Of a DNA stretch of 64,000 nucleotides, positions 28,880-39,334 are shown piece by piece (position 1 is the first letter of the stretch; each line of letters starts with the position of its first letter). The notes beneath the pieces were generated by a model. The model did no database searches and was not told where the DNA came from. It worked only from the letters and a program-made list of their open reading frames with translations. Position numbers and translations under genes: made by a program. The stretch comes from Oreohelix idahoensis. Lineage: Eukaryota > Mollusca > Gastropoda > Stylommatophora > Oreohelicidae. Location of the stretch: NCBI GenBank assembly GCA_024509875.1, contig JAMPIV010014136.1, positions 221,107 through 285,106 of the forward strand, in the 5' to 3' direction.

Positions 28880-31600
28880 ATTTAAATTAGTTAGCGGAAA
28901 ATGTAAGAAGAAGGTTGGACTTCAGGTCCGAAAGAACAGTGGCACTTGAAGAGCAGGAAGAAGAACCGATGGAGATAGGGCAGTACCAACAAAGAACATG
29001 GAGGCAAGGAAGAGGAAGACAAACATGCCAAGATATGAAGAACACATGGCACCTGTGTGTTGCATGTGTAACAAGTCCGGTCATAAGTCATTTACCGGTA
29101 GGTACAGGCAACAAGAGTCACGATAACCAGCGAGATGGGTTGAGACCTTCAATAATATACACAGTAGACATACAGTGACCAGGTTGGGTGACTGCACAGT
29201 ATACACCCAAACACAAACTCATAACACTCGCAGACATAACCCAGACACTTACGGAATGTTCCGAGAAGCAAAAACTTGCACTCAGGGAAAAGACAGATCT
29301 GCTCATTGAAAGAGACCGATGTGAGTAGGGTGAATAGAAGGTCTCATCAACATAAGGAAAGTGCACAATGGAACAGCGAAAACAGATACGACACTGGCAA
29401 TACGGCTAGCGTGAAAAGACATTGAGATAGTCTTAATAGAAGAAGAAATGACAGGATAGTGATGCGAAATAGTACTACAGAAAGAAAGATGAGAAATAGA
29501 CAACAACAACGTATACAACAAGATTACCGGAGTTATAAAGATGAACAATGAAGGAAAAGGTGCGAAAGAAATACACGGAACAACAGAGCACAAAGAGATG
29601 ATAAGAAGTGGAAAGGACATTGCTATACAGCAAGTGGAAGACAATCACATGTGCACATGTTAGGAAGAGCAGATGAGAAAAATAACTACCAACCATACCA
29701 CAGACAGTGAAAAAGAGACACAGCTGGAAAAGATGCAGATTAAAACAGCATTAAAAGAAGAAGACATCACATAACAGGGAGAAACATTGTCGGAGAAACG
29801 TTGTCGGAGAAATCAGGAAAGGAAAGACATTAGAAATAAACAACATCAACATAGGAAATCAACAGAAGTGTCACAAAAGAACCGAGAATGGTTGGAGGAT
29901 GAAAGTAGATCGAGTAGCATCATGGCGGAACACCAACAACAGATCGTACCAACCGAGGTTTACAACGGAGTATGAAAATCATAGGAATAGGCTTGGCATA
30001 GCCAGGACGGGACAATCAAGAGACAGTACAATACAATGAGAAGAATGGCCACTTTTGGTACGCAAACAGAAGCAAGGAGAGACGTGGGCACACAAACAGA
30101 AGGTGACAAGTCGGATTCAATTAGGAGAAGGAGTAAACAAGAACTAAATAGGACACAGAATGTTAGAGACCTGGAGAGTAGACAGACAAAATGTTTACAC
30201 TTGCCGAAAAAGAGCTTTGTGCATCAACAGACAGGCAATGGGTACATATATGATCAGGTTCTTACACGCAAGACGGAGAAAACATCACAGCATAAGGACA
30301 ACAACGGGAAAAGGAATAAGAAGTAAAGATCCGTTGCAAATACTACCGCTAGAGAGACTGAAAGAAGTGAAATTCAGCGGAAAAGATGCAAAAAGAGGAA
30401 AGGAAAGATGTATACGGATGCCTAGTAACACACCACACAATATGCAAGGGCAGAGGAAACATATCAATACACACGAACGAACAGGAATACATAGGAATGA
30501 AACAACACCAAAAGAAAGTGAGTGGAATTCAACAGGAGAGGAAACTGGATAGTAGCATCGAGCCAGAGTGAAGAGGATGCAACAGAGAATATTTCCAGTG
30601 ACGACTATGGAGACACATCAGGGAGCAATCAGATTGTTACTAGAGCAGAAGTGCATGCAGAACCCAGGATAACATCCAGTCGGTTGGCCCCATCTCCACA
30701 AAACATATATCAAGATCAAGATAAGGAGATACCAAGCAACGGAAGTTGGATAAGAAATGAAACAGAGGCAGACGCACCTTATAAGCACACTAGAGCGGCA
30801 GAACAAAGGTGGAGTAGAAGTGAGGAAGGCAGAATAGAGATATTGCAAGAGACACAGGACAATACGCAACATTACCATATTGCAGAGGAGATAAGAAGAT
30901 TGAGAACCGAGAGAGATAACTCGGAAAGTGAGGCAGACATACCAATGATGGAACGCAGGCAAAGACTACAAGATAGAGAAAAAAGGTGAAGAAAACAAGA
31001 GCAGGAAAGAAATTCACCATGAGAACCTCAGGACTTGCAGGAAACGTCAGCAGAAGACTCAAAGACGAGGAGGAGATGGAAGAAGAGATTACAAGGGGGA
31101 CGAAGAGACGCTGGGTGTCATCAAATGATTCGTCCGATTATGAAAGGCGCCTCGCAAAGTTGAGAAATGTAGAACTGTTAGAGGTGAGGCCAAAGAAGAA
31201 GAATAAGGCTAGAAATAGTGGTAGAAGAGAGGATGGGAAAGAGATAACTGCACTTTGCGCATATATCGATAGAAAATTTAAAGAGTTGAAAAAGGAGAAC
31301 AGAAGAGGAGACAATGGGGGTCGAAGAGATTACCGATCCAAGAGTCAAGAGAGGGAGAGAAATAGAAGCAGTAGCAGAAGGAGAGAAACTACTAAAGATC
31401 GACGGAGATACCGATCTAGTAGCAGAGATGAGACAAAAAGGAGAGATAAGGATACTAGACGTACAAGTAGAGGCCAAGGTAGAGACCAATCAAAGAATGG
31501 AGGACCCGAGAGAAACCCAGAGAGGACGAGAAAGGACGAAATCGATGACAGGGAAAAACGGTGGAAGAAGTAATAAGTACAGAGGTAGAGAAAAATTATG
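28880..31600 (+). pseudogene. Purine-rich block with eroded charged ORFs
   Basis: Several plus-strand ORF pieces (28915-29178, 30036-30326, 30522-30989, 30986-31573) encode very charged, coiled-coil-like or Arg/Ser-rich protein. Notable parts are VCCMCNKSGHKS (a partial CCHC knuckle lacking the last Cys) near 29057-29092, two GTQTE motifs near 30055-30100, and RS-type repeats (RSSSRRRE, RYRSSSRDE) near 31360-31430. The frame changes repeatedly. It may be the decayed gag/ORF1 of a retroelement or simply biased sequence; I do not recognise the family. Minus-strand ORFs here are Leu/Ser-rich shadows. Confidence 0.4.
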
Positions 31601-31683
31601 AAGATAACAGAGATATAGAGGACGCAAAGTGTTGACAAAGCCAGAAGAGAAATAAAGGAGGAAACAAATATAAGTATGGATAA

Positions 31684-33863
31684 CACTGACAAACAACATT
31701 TTTCTTTCTTATATAAGAATAAGTGTTCTTAGATCAGTTTCTTGCGCTGATTTCAAATTTGAAATCCGTTTATCTCTATCACATCGGGTTCTTAAGATAT
31801 TTGTGAATAAATATATTTTTGGGAAACCATTATTTGCTCCATTTCATTTTTACTATATAACTTATTAAAAATTAATAAAATGCAAAATAATTCTACTTTT
31901 TATACTGCTGAAAGATGCATGACATATGTTACGCTATTTTTCAAATAAATACTGTATTTTGAAATAATTCTGAGCGAAATATGGCTTCTACAAGTTGTAG
32001 AAATTCGGCTGATCTGTTCTGTTACGTGTGCGGATATTTTACCGATCGTGTTCACCAGAAAAACTTTACACCATTACTAAAGAAAGCATATGAACTTTAT
32101 TTCGATTCGAAAGTTGATGATGCAAATAAATCTTGGAAGCCAAATGCAATTTGTTCGACTTGTGCAACTACATTGGCAGGTTGGTTACGAAAATCGCCGA
32201 AGCATAAGTCGATGCCTTTTGGAGTGCCAGTAATATGGCGTGAACCGACAAATCACGCTACTGATTGTTACTTCTGCTTGACAAATATCCCTGGTTTCAC
32301 TTTTAAAACTAGAAAGTCTGTGGTTTATCCAAATATTGAATCGGTTTCGAAACCAGTGCCTCATGATCCAATCACGTGTCCGATCCCAGTTCCACCAGAA
32401 CAATATCCGTTGGACGTGAATGAACCATCAGAAAGTGATAGTTGACCTGCTTTAGAAACTAATTCTGACTCGGATTATATACCGGTGAATGATGGTGTTC
32501 ACTTAATTAACCATTCAGAACTTTCAGATCTAATACGTGATCTCGCTCTTACCAAAGGACAAGCGGAAATACTCGGTTCGCGACTCAGAGAATGGAATCT
32601 TTTAGCGCCCAATACTCCGATATCTAAATTTCGTCATAGACACAGAGAACTTGTTCAATACTTTGAGATGGATGATGACATTTGCTATTGCAAAGATGTA
32701 AACGGTCTAATGGTGCGCCTCGGTCATGAGCACATAATCAACGAATGGCGACTTTTCATCGACTCTTCCAAGACTAGTCTAAAAGCAGTGTTATTGCATA
32801 ACGGAAATTTATTTTCATCAATTCCAGTCGCCTACTCTGTTCATATGAAAGAAACTTATGACAATATGGCTAAACTTTTGGCAAAAATAAAGTACAATTA
32901 CTACCAATGGCGGATTTGTGGAGACCTAAAGGTCATTGCAATTCTCATGGGCATGCAGACTGGGTATACTAAATTTTGTAGCTTCCTATGTGAATGGGAC
33001 AGCCGCAACAGACAGGAACATTATGCAAGAAAGGTGTGACCTATCAGGGATCGTATGCAGCTCGGGCATAAAAGTGTAATACACGAGCCATTAGTTAACA
33101 AAGACAGCATCATTTTACCACCGCTACATATAAAGTTGGGGCTCATGAAGAATTTCGTAAAAGCGTTAGATAAAACGAGCAAAGCTTTCACTTATCTTCG
33201 AGAAAAGTTTCCACAAGTTAGCGATGCAAAGATAAAGGAAGGTATCTTTGTAGGACCTCAGATTACGAAAGTTATTGCAGACAAACATTTCGAGAACTTG
33301 TTACATGGTAGTGAACTTCGCGCATGGATGGCATTCAAATCGATCGTCGATAACTTTCTAGGAAATCACAAATGTGTCGACTATGTGCATATTGTTAAGC
33401 AGTGCATAGATGCATACAAAATAATGGGCTGTAACATGTCCCTCAAAATCCATTTGCTCGATTCGCATCTTGACTTTTTCCCTGACAACCTTGGCGAAGT
33501 CAGCGATGAACATGGAGAACAATTCCATGAAGATATCGCCGTAATGGAGTCACGTTATCAAGGACGGTGGAGTGTGACCATGCTTGCCGATTATTGTTGG
33601 ATGCTTCATCGCGATGTACCACATTCCATTCACCGACGAAAGTTGACTGCAAAGAAATTCAAACCTACATAACTGTTATACTTCTTGTACGAATGATGGT
33701 GTAATACTGTATGCCTTGTTAAAAAACTTCAATTGCGTATTTCTAGAGATCCCGACCTGATAGAGAAACACGGTTTGCAGATTTAAAAACAGCGCATTAA
33801 AATTGTCCAGAAAAACATAGAAATGTTAGAGAAAGAAAAAAAATTTTTTTTTGTTAGCCAGTG
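31684..33863 (+). mobile_element. DNA transposon with CACTG termini and TAA duplication
   Basis: The left end CACTGACAAACAACA and the reverse complement of the right end (CACTGGCTAACAAAA) form imperfect terminal inverted repeats. Similarity continues inward for over 100 bp, including TGCGCTG and CTCTATCA...TCGGG (31743-31787 and 33748-33796). Flanking TAA occurs on both sides (31681-31683, 33864-33866). One long transposase-like frame lies inside. CACTG ends with a 3-bp duplication recall the CACTA/CMC group, but the protein was not assigned to that group. Confidence 0.75.
31981..33672 (+). pseudogene. Transposase-like protein with two in-frame TGA codons
   Basis: A single 564-codon frame is broken only by TGA at 32443-32445 and TGA at 33037-33039. 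The N-terminus has Cys pairs that may bind zinc (CYVCG, CSTC, CYFC). The middle has LRDL-like helices, FIDSSKTSLKAVLLHNGN, SVHMKETYDNM, CGDLKVI and CEWDSR. The C-terminal part has PPLHIKLGLMKNFVKAL, GCNMSLKIHLLDSHLDFF and YQGRWSVTMLADYCW. Proteins with these phrases recur in many arthropod and other invertebrate genomes as uncharacterised, transposon-like families. Its place between inverted repeats supports a transposase role. Candidate acidic residues lie in FIDSSK and CGDLKV. The second TGA falls where I recall relatives having Trp. Confidence 0.75.
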
Positions 33864-34739
33864 TAACCAGATAGCATTTGAAACGCTAAATATGGATAAA
33901 CAGATAGCGTTGGAAACGCTTAGAGCAAGAGAGGCTTGGATGATGAGGTTAATGGAGTTGATGAGTAAATAAGGGAGTGAGGAGAGGAAGACGATATGAG
34001 AGAGTATTTATAAGCAAGATGACGGCGGTAGCTAAGTCTTTTGGAGACAAGTATAATCATTCTATACCGAAAACACGTAAAGAGAACTGAGTACACCTGA
34101 ACGATAAGGGACTGCAGTAGAGGATGAGACAGGGAGTAAAGGAGAAGTAAGAGGAATATGTAGACTAAAGGCCATGAGAAAATTGCGAGAAAAGTGTGAG
34201 AAGACAAAGAAGAGTTGAGGAGAAGAAGAATGGGGAAGGTAAGCCATAAGAGATGGCGAGCAAAAGACATGTGAGATAAAAAAGAATCGAGATATTAAAA
34301 GATGCCGAGAAGAAAAGGGAGAAGAGAACTCATAAAAGATGGCGAATATAAGAGATTTAAGATAAATGAAAATGGAGATATTGAGAGCCACAGGGAAGAT
34401 GACAGAGATACTTGCGAAACATTCTAGAAAAATGAGAATTGAGATATTGAAGAAGCCGGAGTGAAGTATATGAAAGAAATTGAGAAATCATAGAGATGGT
34501 AGACAAGAGAAAAATACAGATAGTTCCAGAGAGGGGACGAGAATAGTGGATAGTGAGGAAGAGGGTAAGTAGAGAAGTAGAATATTGCGGCGGTAGTCTA
34601 GTTGTGTGAAAACTAGATGCAATTGTTCTGCACCAAACATAAGAAGGAGCTGAGTAGGTCTGAACGATAGACTACTGCTGTGGATTGGAGAAGAGGAACG
34701 AACGAATGAACGAACGAACGAACGTTATTTTCAAAGGGT

Positions 34740-34930
34740 TAAGAATTGGGCGCGCAGGCTCGTCTTACATTCTGCCCTTCTTCTCTCTATCATCTTACAT
34801 ACCGTATCCTTTCAATCGCACATGTATTTTGAGCTTTATTTAAGCATACAACATTATCAAGGTAAAATAATAACATACATTTGTAACATCCAGTCGTAAT
34901 CAAATTTAAGTATGTTAAAACAATATAAAT
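34740..34930 (-). pseudogene. LINE 3' tail fragment, copy 1
   Basis: Resembles 35485-35665: both have GCTCGTCTTACATTCTGCCC / GCCCGTCTTGCATTTTGCCC followed by ACAACATTAT...ATACATTT. It has no coding part, so it is a 5'-truncated LINE copy in minus orientation. Confidence 0.4.
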
Positions 34931-35035
34931 AAATAAAAATAAAAAAAGAGAGAAAAAATAAAAATAAATTAATAAAAAAATAAATAATAAAAATGAAAAA
35001 AATAAAAATAAAAAATACATACAAACAAACAAAAC

Positions 35036-35080
35036 CTGTCGCACGGAAGGTCCAGGGTTCGAATCCTGGGTAAATCACTC
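35036..35080 (+). repeat. tRNA-like B-box fragment
   Basis: CCAGGGTTCGAATCCTGGG at 35051-35069 is a perfect B-box arm (GGTTCGAATCC with pairing flanks). No matching A box or acceptor stem is near, so this is a tRNA or SINE fragment, not a tRNA gene. Confidence 0.45.
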
Positions 35081-35469
35081 ATGTCTGTATTTTTTGTGTT
35101 GTCTAGGGTTCTACTTCCTTTTTTCCCTACGAGTGCCAGATAACATACTTTTATGTTTGTCTCATATTAATTTACTGTTTACAGGCCTCGGGTTGCTCTT
35201 CTTTATGTGTTATACAATAAATTAGACATAATTTGAAAAGTAATCAGATTATGGTGGCATTTAATAAGAACTAGTGACATACTGGAAATCTGCTGCTGAA
35301 TGACCAGAGACTTCGTGTGTTGTCAGCGCATGCGGAAAATGTTCCCACAGGAGAGCGGCTTTGAGTCCCAAGCAGATACTGCCACATGGATTGAATTGTT
35401 GACGCCTCCATTATACGAGATCCAGCTTTATGACCTATGCTCCTTAGGAAGGTAAAGGGTATTGACTGA

Positions 35470-35990
35470 TAGATGAGAATCGTGCATATAGGCCCGTCTT
35501 GCATTTTGCCCTTCCTCTTACTCATCTTTTATTGCTAGTTATCCAGACATTCTCCAACATACTTAAGGTATTAGTTTAATGGCGATGCAACATTATAAGT
35601 AGTATAAAAGCATACATTTATAGTATCTGATTACAATTAAGAAGTAAGGTATTTTAAAATGAAAAACTAGATCATCAGACCCTCCATAAAGTATATTAGA
35701 TAATAATTCGAAACATAATCACGTAGGGCGGCATATAATCCGCACTAATAATGTATTTGAACAGTCTACGATTATATGAGTAGGGACTGTGCATGTTTTT
35801 CAGGTCATGTGGAAGATTGTTCCAAAGATGAGCAGCTGAGTAAGCCAAGCTCTTCTTGTACAAATCTAGCCTGGGCTTGGGTACCTGTAACTGGTTTAAG
35901 CACTGATTACATTTTCCATTGAATTTTAAAAGTGGCCACAGATACGTTGGAGCATTCTGTGACAAGATTTTGTGAGCGAATTTAGCTTTG
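35470..35990 (-). pseudogene. LINE ORF2 C-terminus and 3' UTR
   Basis: The minus-strand ORF 35965-35696 reads LQVPKPRLDLYKKSLAY, then SAAHLWNNLPHDLK and YNRRLFKYI. This is the standard C-terminal end of CR1/Jockey-type reverse transcriptases (VPR...KSF.YxGAxLWNSLP...FKRxLK). The rest of ORF2 is missing, and 35695-35470 would be the 3' UTR. Typical 5' truncation. Confidence 0.7.
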
Positions 35991-36730
35991 TTAAATAGGA
36001 AGCGCTTTCTAAGAAAGTGAATTGAGAAGCCATAGGCAAAATGGCAGAGAGACGTAGCAGATATGAGTCATAAGTAAAATGGCGGAAATAATGAGATAAT
36101 TTAAGAAGTCACAGAGAAGTGGCGAATAAAAGAGTTGTGACAAAAAAAGAGACTATAAGTGTTTATTGAGAAATTTTAGACAAAATGGCGGAAATACATG
36201 AAACTTGGAAAAGGCCATAGTGAAAATGGCAGAGATGAAACAGATAGTGGCCATGGAGAACTGGCGAGAATATGGAGACAAAGGAGAAAATAGAAGTGTT
36301 TGTTCCAGGGGGAACGAGAGGGACAATACAGCTGAGGAGGACAGATTTTACAGCGGTTGCCAGAGTCTTGAGAAAACTTTGTGAGAAGCTAGTCTTCTTC
36401 GTAAACATGGAAAGTAATATGAAATGGAGAGTTTCAGAGGGAACAAGTAGGAGGAAAATGAGAAGCCATAGAGGAAATGGCAAAAGAGAAATAAGAGGTA
36501 AATAGAGAGTACACATAAAGATGGTTGAGAGAAGCCATAGAGAAGATGGCAGAGATATAAGAAGTATAAGGAGTATGAGAAACCATAGAGAGGATCACAG
36601 AGATAGAAGAAGATAAGGAATGTGAGAAGCCATATACGAGATGGCAGAGATATAGAGGAAGGTTCCAGAGGGAACGAATCTATAATGGAGAAATTAAGGG
36701 AAAACTAGAATAGAGATAAAATGAGATGAG

Positions 36731-38620
36731 ATGAGTTATGATGCTACCATTGAGCATATTCCAGGAGAACATAACACTGTAGCTGACCTTCTGTCTCGGA
36801 TTCCATATGCTACTTGTACGGATCCCTCCTATTCTTCTAGACCAGATCCTAAGGCGTCATCAGACCTTGACGATAACGCTAAAGAAATACTTGTCATTAA
36901 TGCTGACTGTCCTCCTCCTGTCATTTCTACTCATGACACTCCTTCTAGCTCTCCTGATGAGCTCCTTTTTCCTTCTTTCACTGCGAAGGAACAACTAAAA
37001 GATCCTGCACTCCTGCAGATTCGCTCTCAGTTTCAGCGTGACCCCAAATCTGTTTCCAATTACACTATTCAGTCCTCTGATAACGTTCTTTACTGGATTA
37101 ACCCTAAATGTCCAGATAAACTCCTCATCTGTCTTCCTAAGCATCTTATCCCTCGTGTTCTCCATGATTTCCATGATTCTAATGGCCACATGGGGCGAGA
37201 TAAAACACGAGACATTATTTCTAAACGATATTACTGGTCTTCTCTCTATAAGGACGTTGCCGAGTATGTTGACTCTTGTAGAACTTGCAAGCAACGCAAC
37301 ATGCGTCCTCTGCGTATCCCTACCCAACTGATGTCTCTGACGCATTTTCCTATGGAATGCGTCAGCGTTGATCTCTCTGGTCCCTACCCCATTTCGCAGT
37401 CCGGTAATGCCCATGTCTTGCATTTTGTAGACCAGTACTCTGTCTGGCCCGAATGTTTTCCACTCCGTGGCTCTTCCTCTGAAGATGTTACTGAAATCTT
37501 CCTTAATTCTTTTGTGCCTCGCCACGGTTATCCTAAGACTATTCTTTCGGATAATGGGAAGCAATTTACAGGTCGCCCTTTCCATTCTACTCTTGCAGCC
37601 CTTAATATAAGACATAAGATGACCAGCTTCTATAGGCCTCAGTCAAATGGTCGCAATGAAAGAATGCATAAGACTCTTCATGACATTCTCTCCAAATTCA
37701 CAGCTGAAAATCTGCAGTATTGGGATGTTTATATACCCCAAGCACTTGAGGCTCTGCGTGTCAATGTGAATGATACAACTGGTTTCTCGCCATTCTACCT
37801 CTTGTATGGCAGGGAACCACGTCTACCTTTGGATAATCTCCTTACTCCTCAAAGGAAATATATGGGCGATAATCCCATTGAGATTATCCTACGACAAAAA
37901 CGTACCGCCCACCAGCAATTTCACCATAACGCTCTCAAGGCGTTTAAGAAACGACAGCGTTTGCTTGATAAGGGCACTCGCCTGCCATCATTCCATGTTG
38001 GTGACTTAGTCTCGTTTAAAAAGAATGTCCGTAGCGATAAATTTGATCATCGCTGGCTTTCAGGGTACAAGATAGTAGAACAGACAATACCGGTTACCTT
38101 CGTGATATGGAATGAAGAGCGACACCACGAAACTAAAGCCCATGCTACCCAGTTGCGACTAGATGTGCAACGCCCCTACACGGTCCCTCCTCATGCTCTT
38201 CCATCTGGCCGCCCCGTGCGACAGGCTACCCTCCAGTATAATCTTTCCTCCTCTTCCTCTCCCTCCATGTCTGAACTTGCATCTTGTCCTCCTTCAGATA
38301 ACATTAGTTCTGCTGCTGTCTCCTTTATCCCTCCTCCTGCTCCACTTACATCTGTTCAGCCCTATGCTTACGATGCTTCCTCATCAGAATCTGATAGTCC
38401 TCCCAGTGATGATGTTTTACACAGGCTCCTGTCTAGAATAGTCCGTCGAGCTGCAGTTCCTTCCGCCTCCTCTGTGCCCTCTCCTTCTTCCCCCTCCCAA
38501 ATGGTTGATCGTACCAGACGTTATCGTTTGTGTTCATCTCTGAGGGTCCTATCCCTCTTCCTGAGCTGTACTCACGTATCCACTCCCGTGACGCTCGCTT
38601 GGCTGAGTTACCCTCTGTGA
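36731..38620 (+). CDS. pol: E5 Ty3/Gypsy pol: end of RNase H and integrase
   Basis: Starts in the last RNase H motif (EHIPGEHNTVADLLSRI), then integrase: HHCC finger (HDFHDSNGHMG, CRTCKQ), Asp in VSVDLSGPYP, Asp in LSDNGKQF, Glu in RNERMHKTL, then a GDLVSF C-terminal module. Order RNase H before integrase is the ordinary Gypsy arrangement, unlike E1-E3. Protease, reverse transcriptase and Gag are absent upstream, where purine-rich repeats abut. The last ~30 codons are off frame; a Ser/Pro-rich tail continues near 38778. All three catalytic residues of integrase are intact. Confidence 0.9.
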   Translation: MSYDATIEHIPGEHNTVADLLSRIPYATCTDPSYSSRPDPKASSDLDDNAKEILVINADCPPPVISTHDTPSSSPDELLFPSFTAKEQLKDPALLQIRSQFQRDPKSVSNYTIQSSDNVLYWINPKCPDKLLICLPKHLIPRVLHDFHDSNGHMGRDKTRDIISKRYYWSSLYKDVAEYVDSCRTCKQRNMRPLRIPTQLMSLTHFPMECVSVDLSGPYPISQSGNAHVLHFVDQYSVWPECFPLRGSSSEDVTEIFLNSFVPRHGYPKTILSDNGKQFTGRPFHSTLAALNIRHKMTSFYRPQSNGRNERMHKTLHDILSKFTAENLQYWDVYIPQALEALRVNVNDTTGFSPFYLLYGREPRLPLDNLLTPQRKYMGDNPIEIILRQKRTAHQQFHHNALKAFKKRQRLLDKGTRLPSFHVGDLVSFKKNVRSDKFDHRWLSGYKIVEQTIPVTFVIWNEERHHETKAHATQLRLDVQRPYTVPPHALPSGRPVRQATLQYNLSSSSSPSMSELASCPPSDNISSAAVSFIPPPAPLTSVQPYAYDASSSESDSPPSDDVLHRLLSRIVRRAAVPSASSVPSPSSPSQMVDRTRRYRLCSSLRVLSLFLSCTHVSTPVTLAWLSYPL

Positions 38621-38777
38621 CTCCAGGCCCCTCTCATGCTTCGCCTCAGCATGATATTATTATACCTCCTATTACTGCCGCCACTCCTGTCCATACCTCC
38701 CTTCCTCCCTCTGTTTACCTCTCTTCTGACCCCGCTTTTCCTCCCTCTGTTCACCTCTCTTCTGACCCCGCTTCCCC

Positions 38778-39334
38778 CCTGGTTATTTTCCTCCGCCTCC
38801 CTCCGACCTTGATACAGCCCCTGAGTCCGACTCGTCGGATGTTGAACCTGCTCTTCCTACCTCTGATTGTTTTCCTCCCCCTCCCTCCGATCTTGACTCT
38901 TCCCCCGATTCTGCTTCTTCTGATATTGAACCTGATGTTCCTCCTCTCCTAGCTCGTTTTTCCTCTAAACGTCGTCGTTCGACCTCATCTAGCGATTCTG
39001 CTCCCCTTCCTAAGCACCTTCACCAGCGGGCCGCCCATGTACGTACCCGTTTTCGTCACTCCCGTGGCTTTGTTCATTTTCCTCACCGTAGTCCCTCTCC
39101 TCCGCCTCCTCTCCCCCTGTCACACCTCCGTCCCGTAGATTGCGTATTCCCCCTCAGTTATCCTCCTACCAGTCAGCAGCCTCCACCCCGACGTTCCTGT
39201 TGTTTCCCGTCCACTCCCGTAGTCCATGCCATTGTTCTTTCCTCCCAACCTATACAGTACGATCCTCGCCTGTCATCCCAAACCATTGAAAGATTGGAAG
39301 CAATGAACATTTTAGCGAAGTTATTTACGACTTG
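38778..39334 (+). pseudogene. E5 pol C-terminal Pro/Ser/Asp-rich extension
   Basis: After a frame change near 38550-38780 the plus strand reads FPPPPSDLDTAPESDSSDVE, then a second similar unit (FPPPPSDLDSSPDSASSDIE) and an Arg-rich stretch (SKRRRSTSS). A stop falls at 39332-39334. It appears to extend the integrase protein beyond the usual end. Further indels are possible. Confidence 0.5.

Larger units (their letters stand above)
33867..36720 (+). repeat. Purine-rich degenerate repeat block
   Basis: The plus strand is strongly A+G-rich with loosely repeated GCCATAGAGAAGATGGCAGA-like units every ~45-55 bp (clear at 36530-36660, weaker at 34190-34400 and 36020-36250). Two diverged copies of a GCGGTAG...CTGAACGATA segment lie at about 34026 and 34588. 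A (GAAC)n run is at 34693-34722. Minus-strand ORFs rich in Ser, Leu and Phe are shadows. Embedded LINE tails are listed separately. ORF 36272-36505 (+) has a plausible non-repetitive core but no known family. Confidence 0.55.

Noticed and set aside
31345..31699. Leu/Ser-rich minus-strand membrane proteins
   Set aside because: Complement of purine-rich coding-like sequence gives Leu/Ser/Phe runs by composition alone. No signal or domain is seen.
31981..33672. Selenoprotein with TGA as selenocysteine
   Set aside because: No selenocysteine-type context or SECIS-like hairpin was seen, and a Trp is expected at one site. Nonsense decay is simpler.
34790..35078. Phe-rich minus-strand ORFs as membrane proteins
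   Set aside because: They are the complement of A-rich low-complexity sequence at a LINE tail.
35036..35080. tRNA gene
   Set aside because: Only a B-box arm is present; there is no A box, anticodon stem or acceptor stem.
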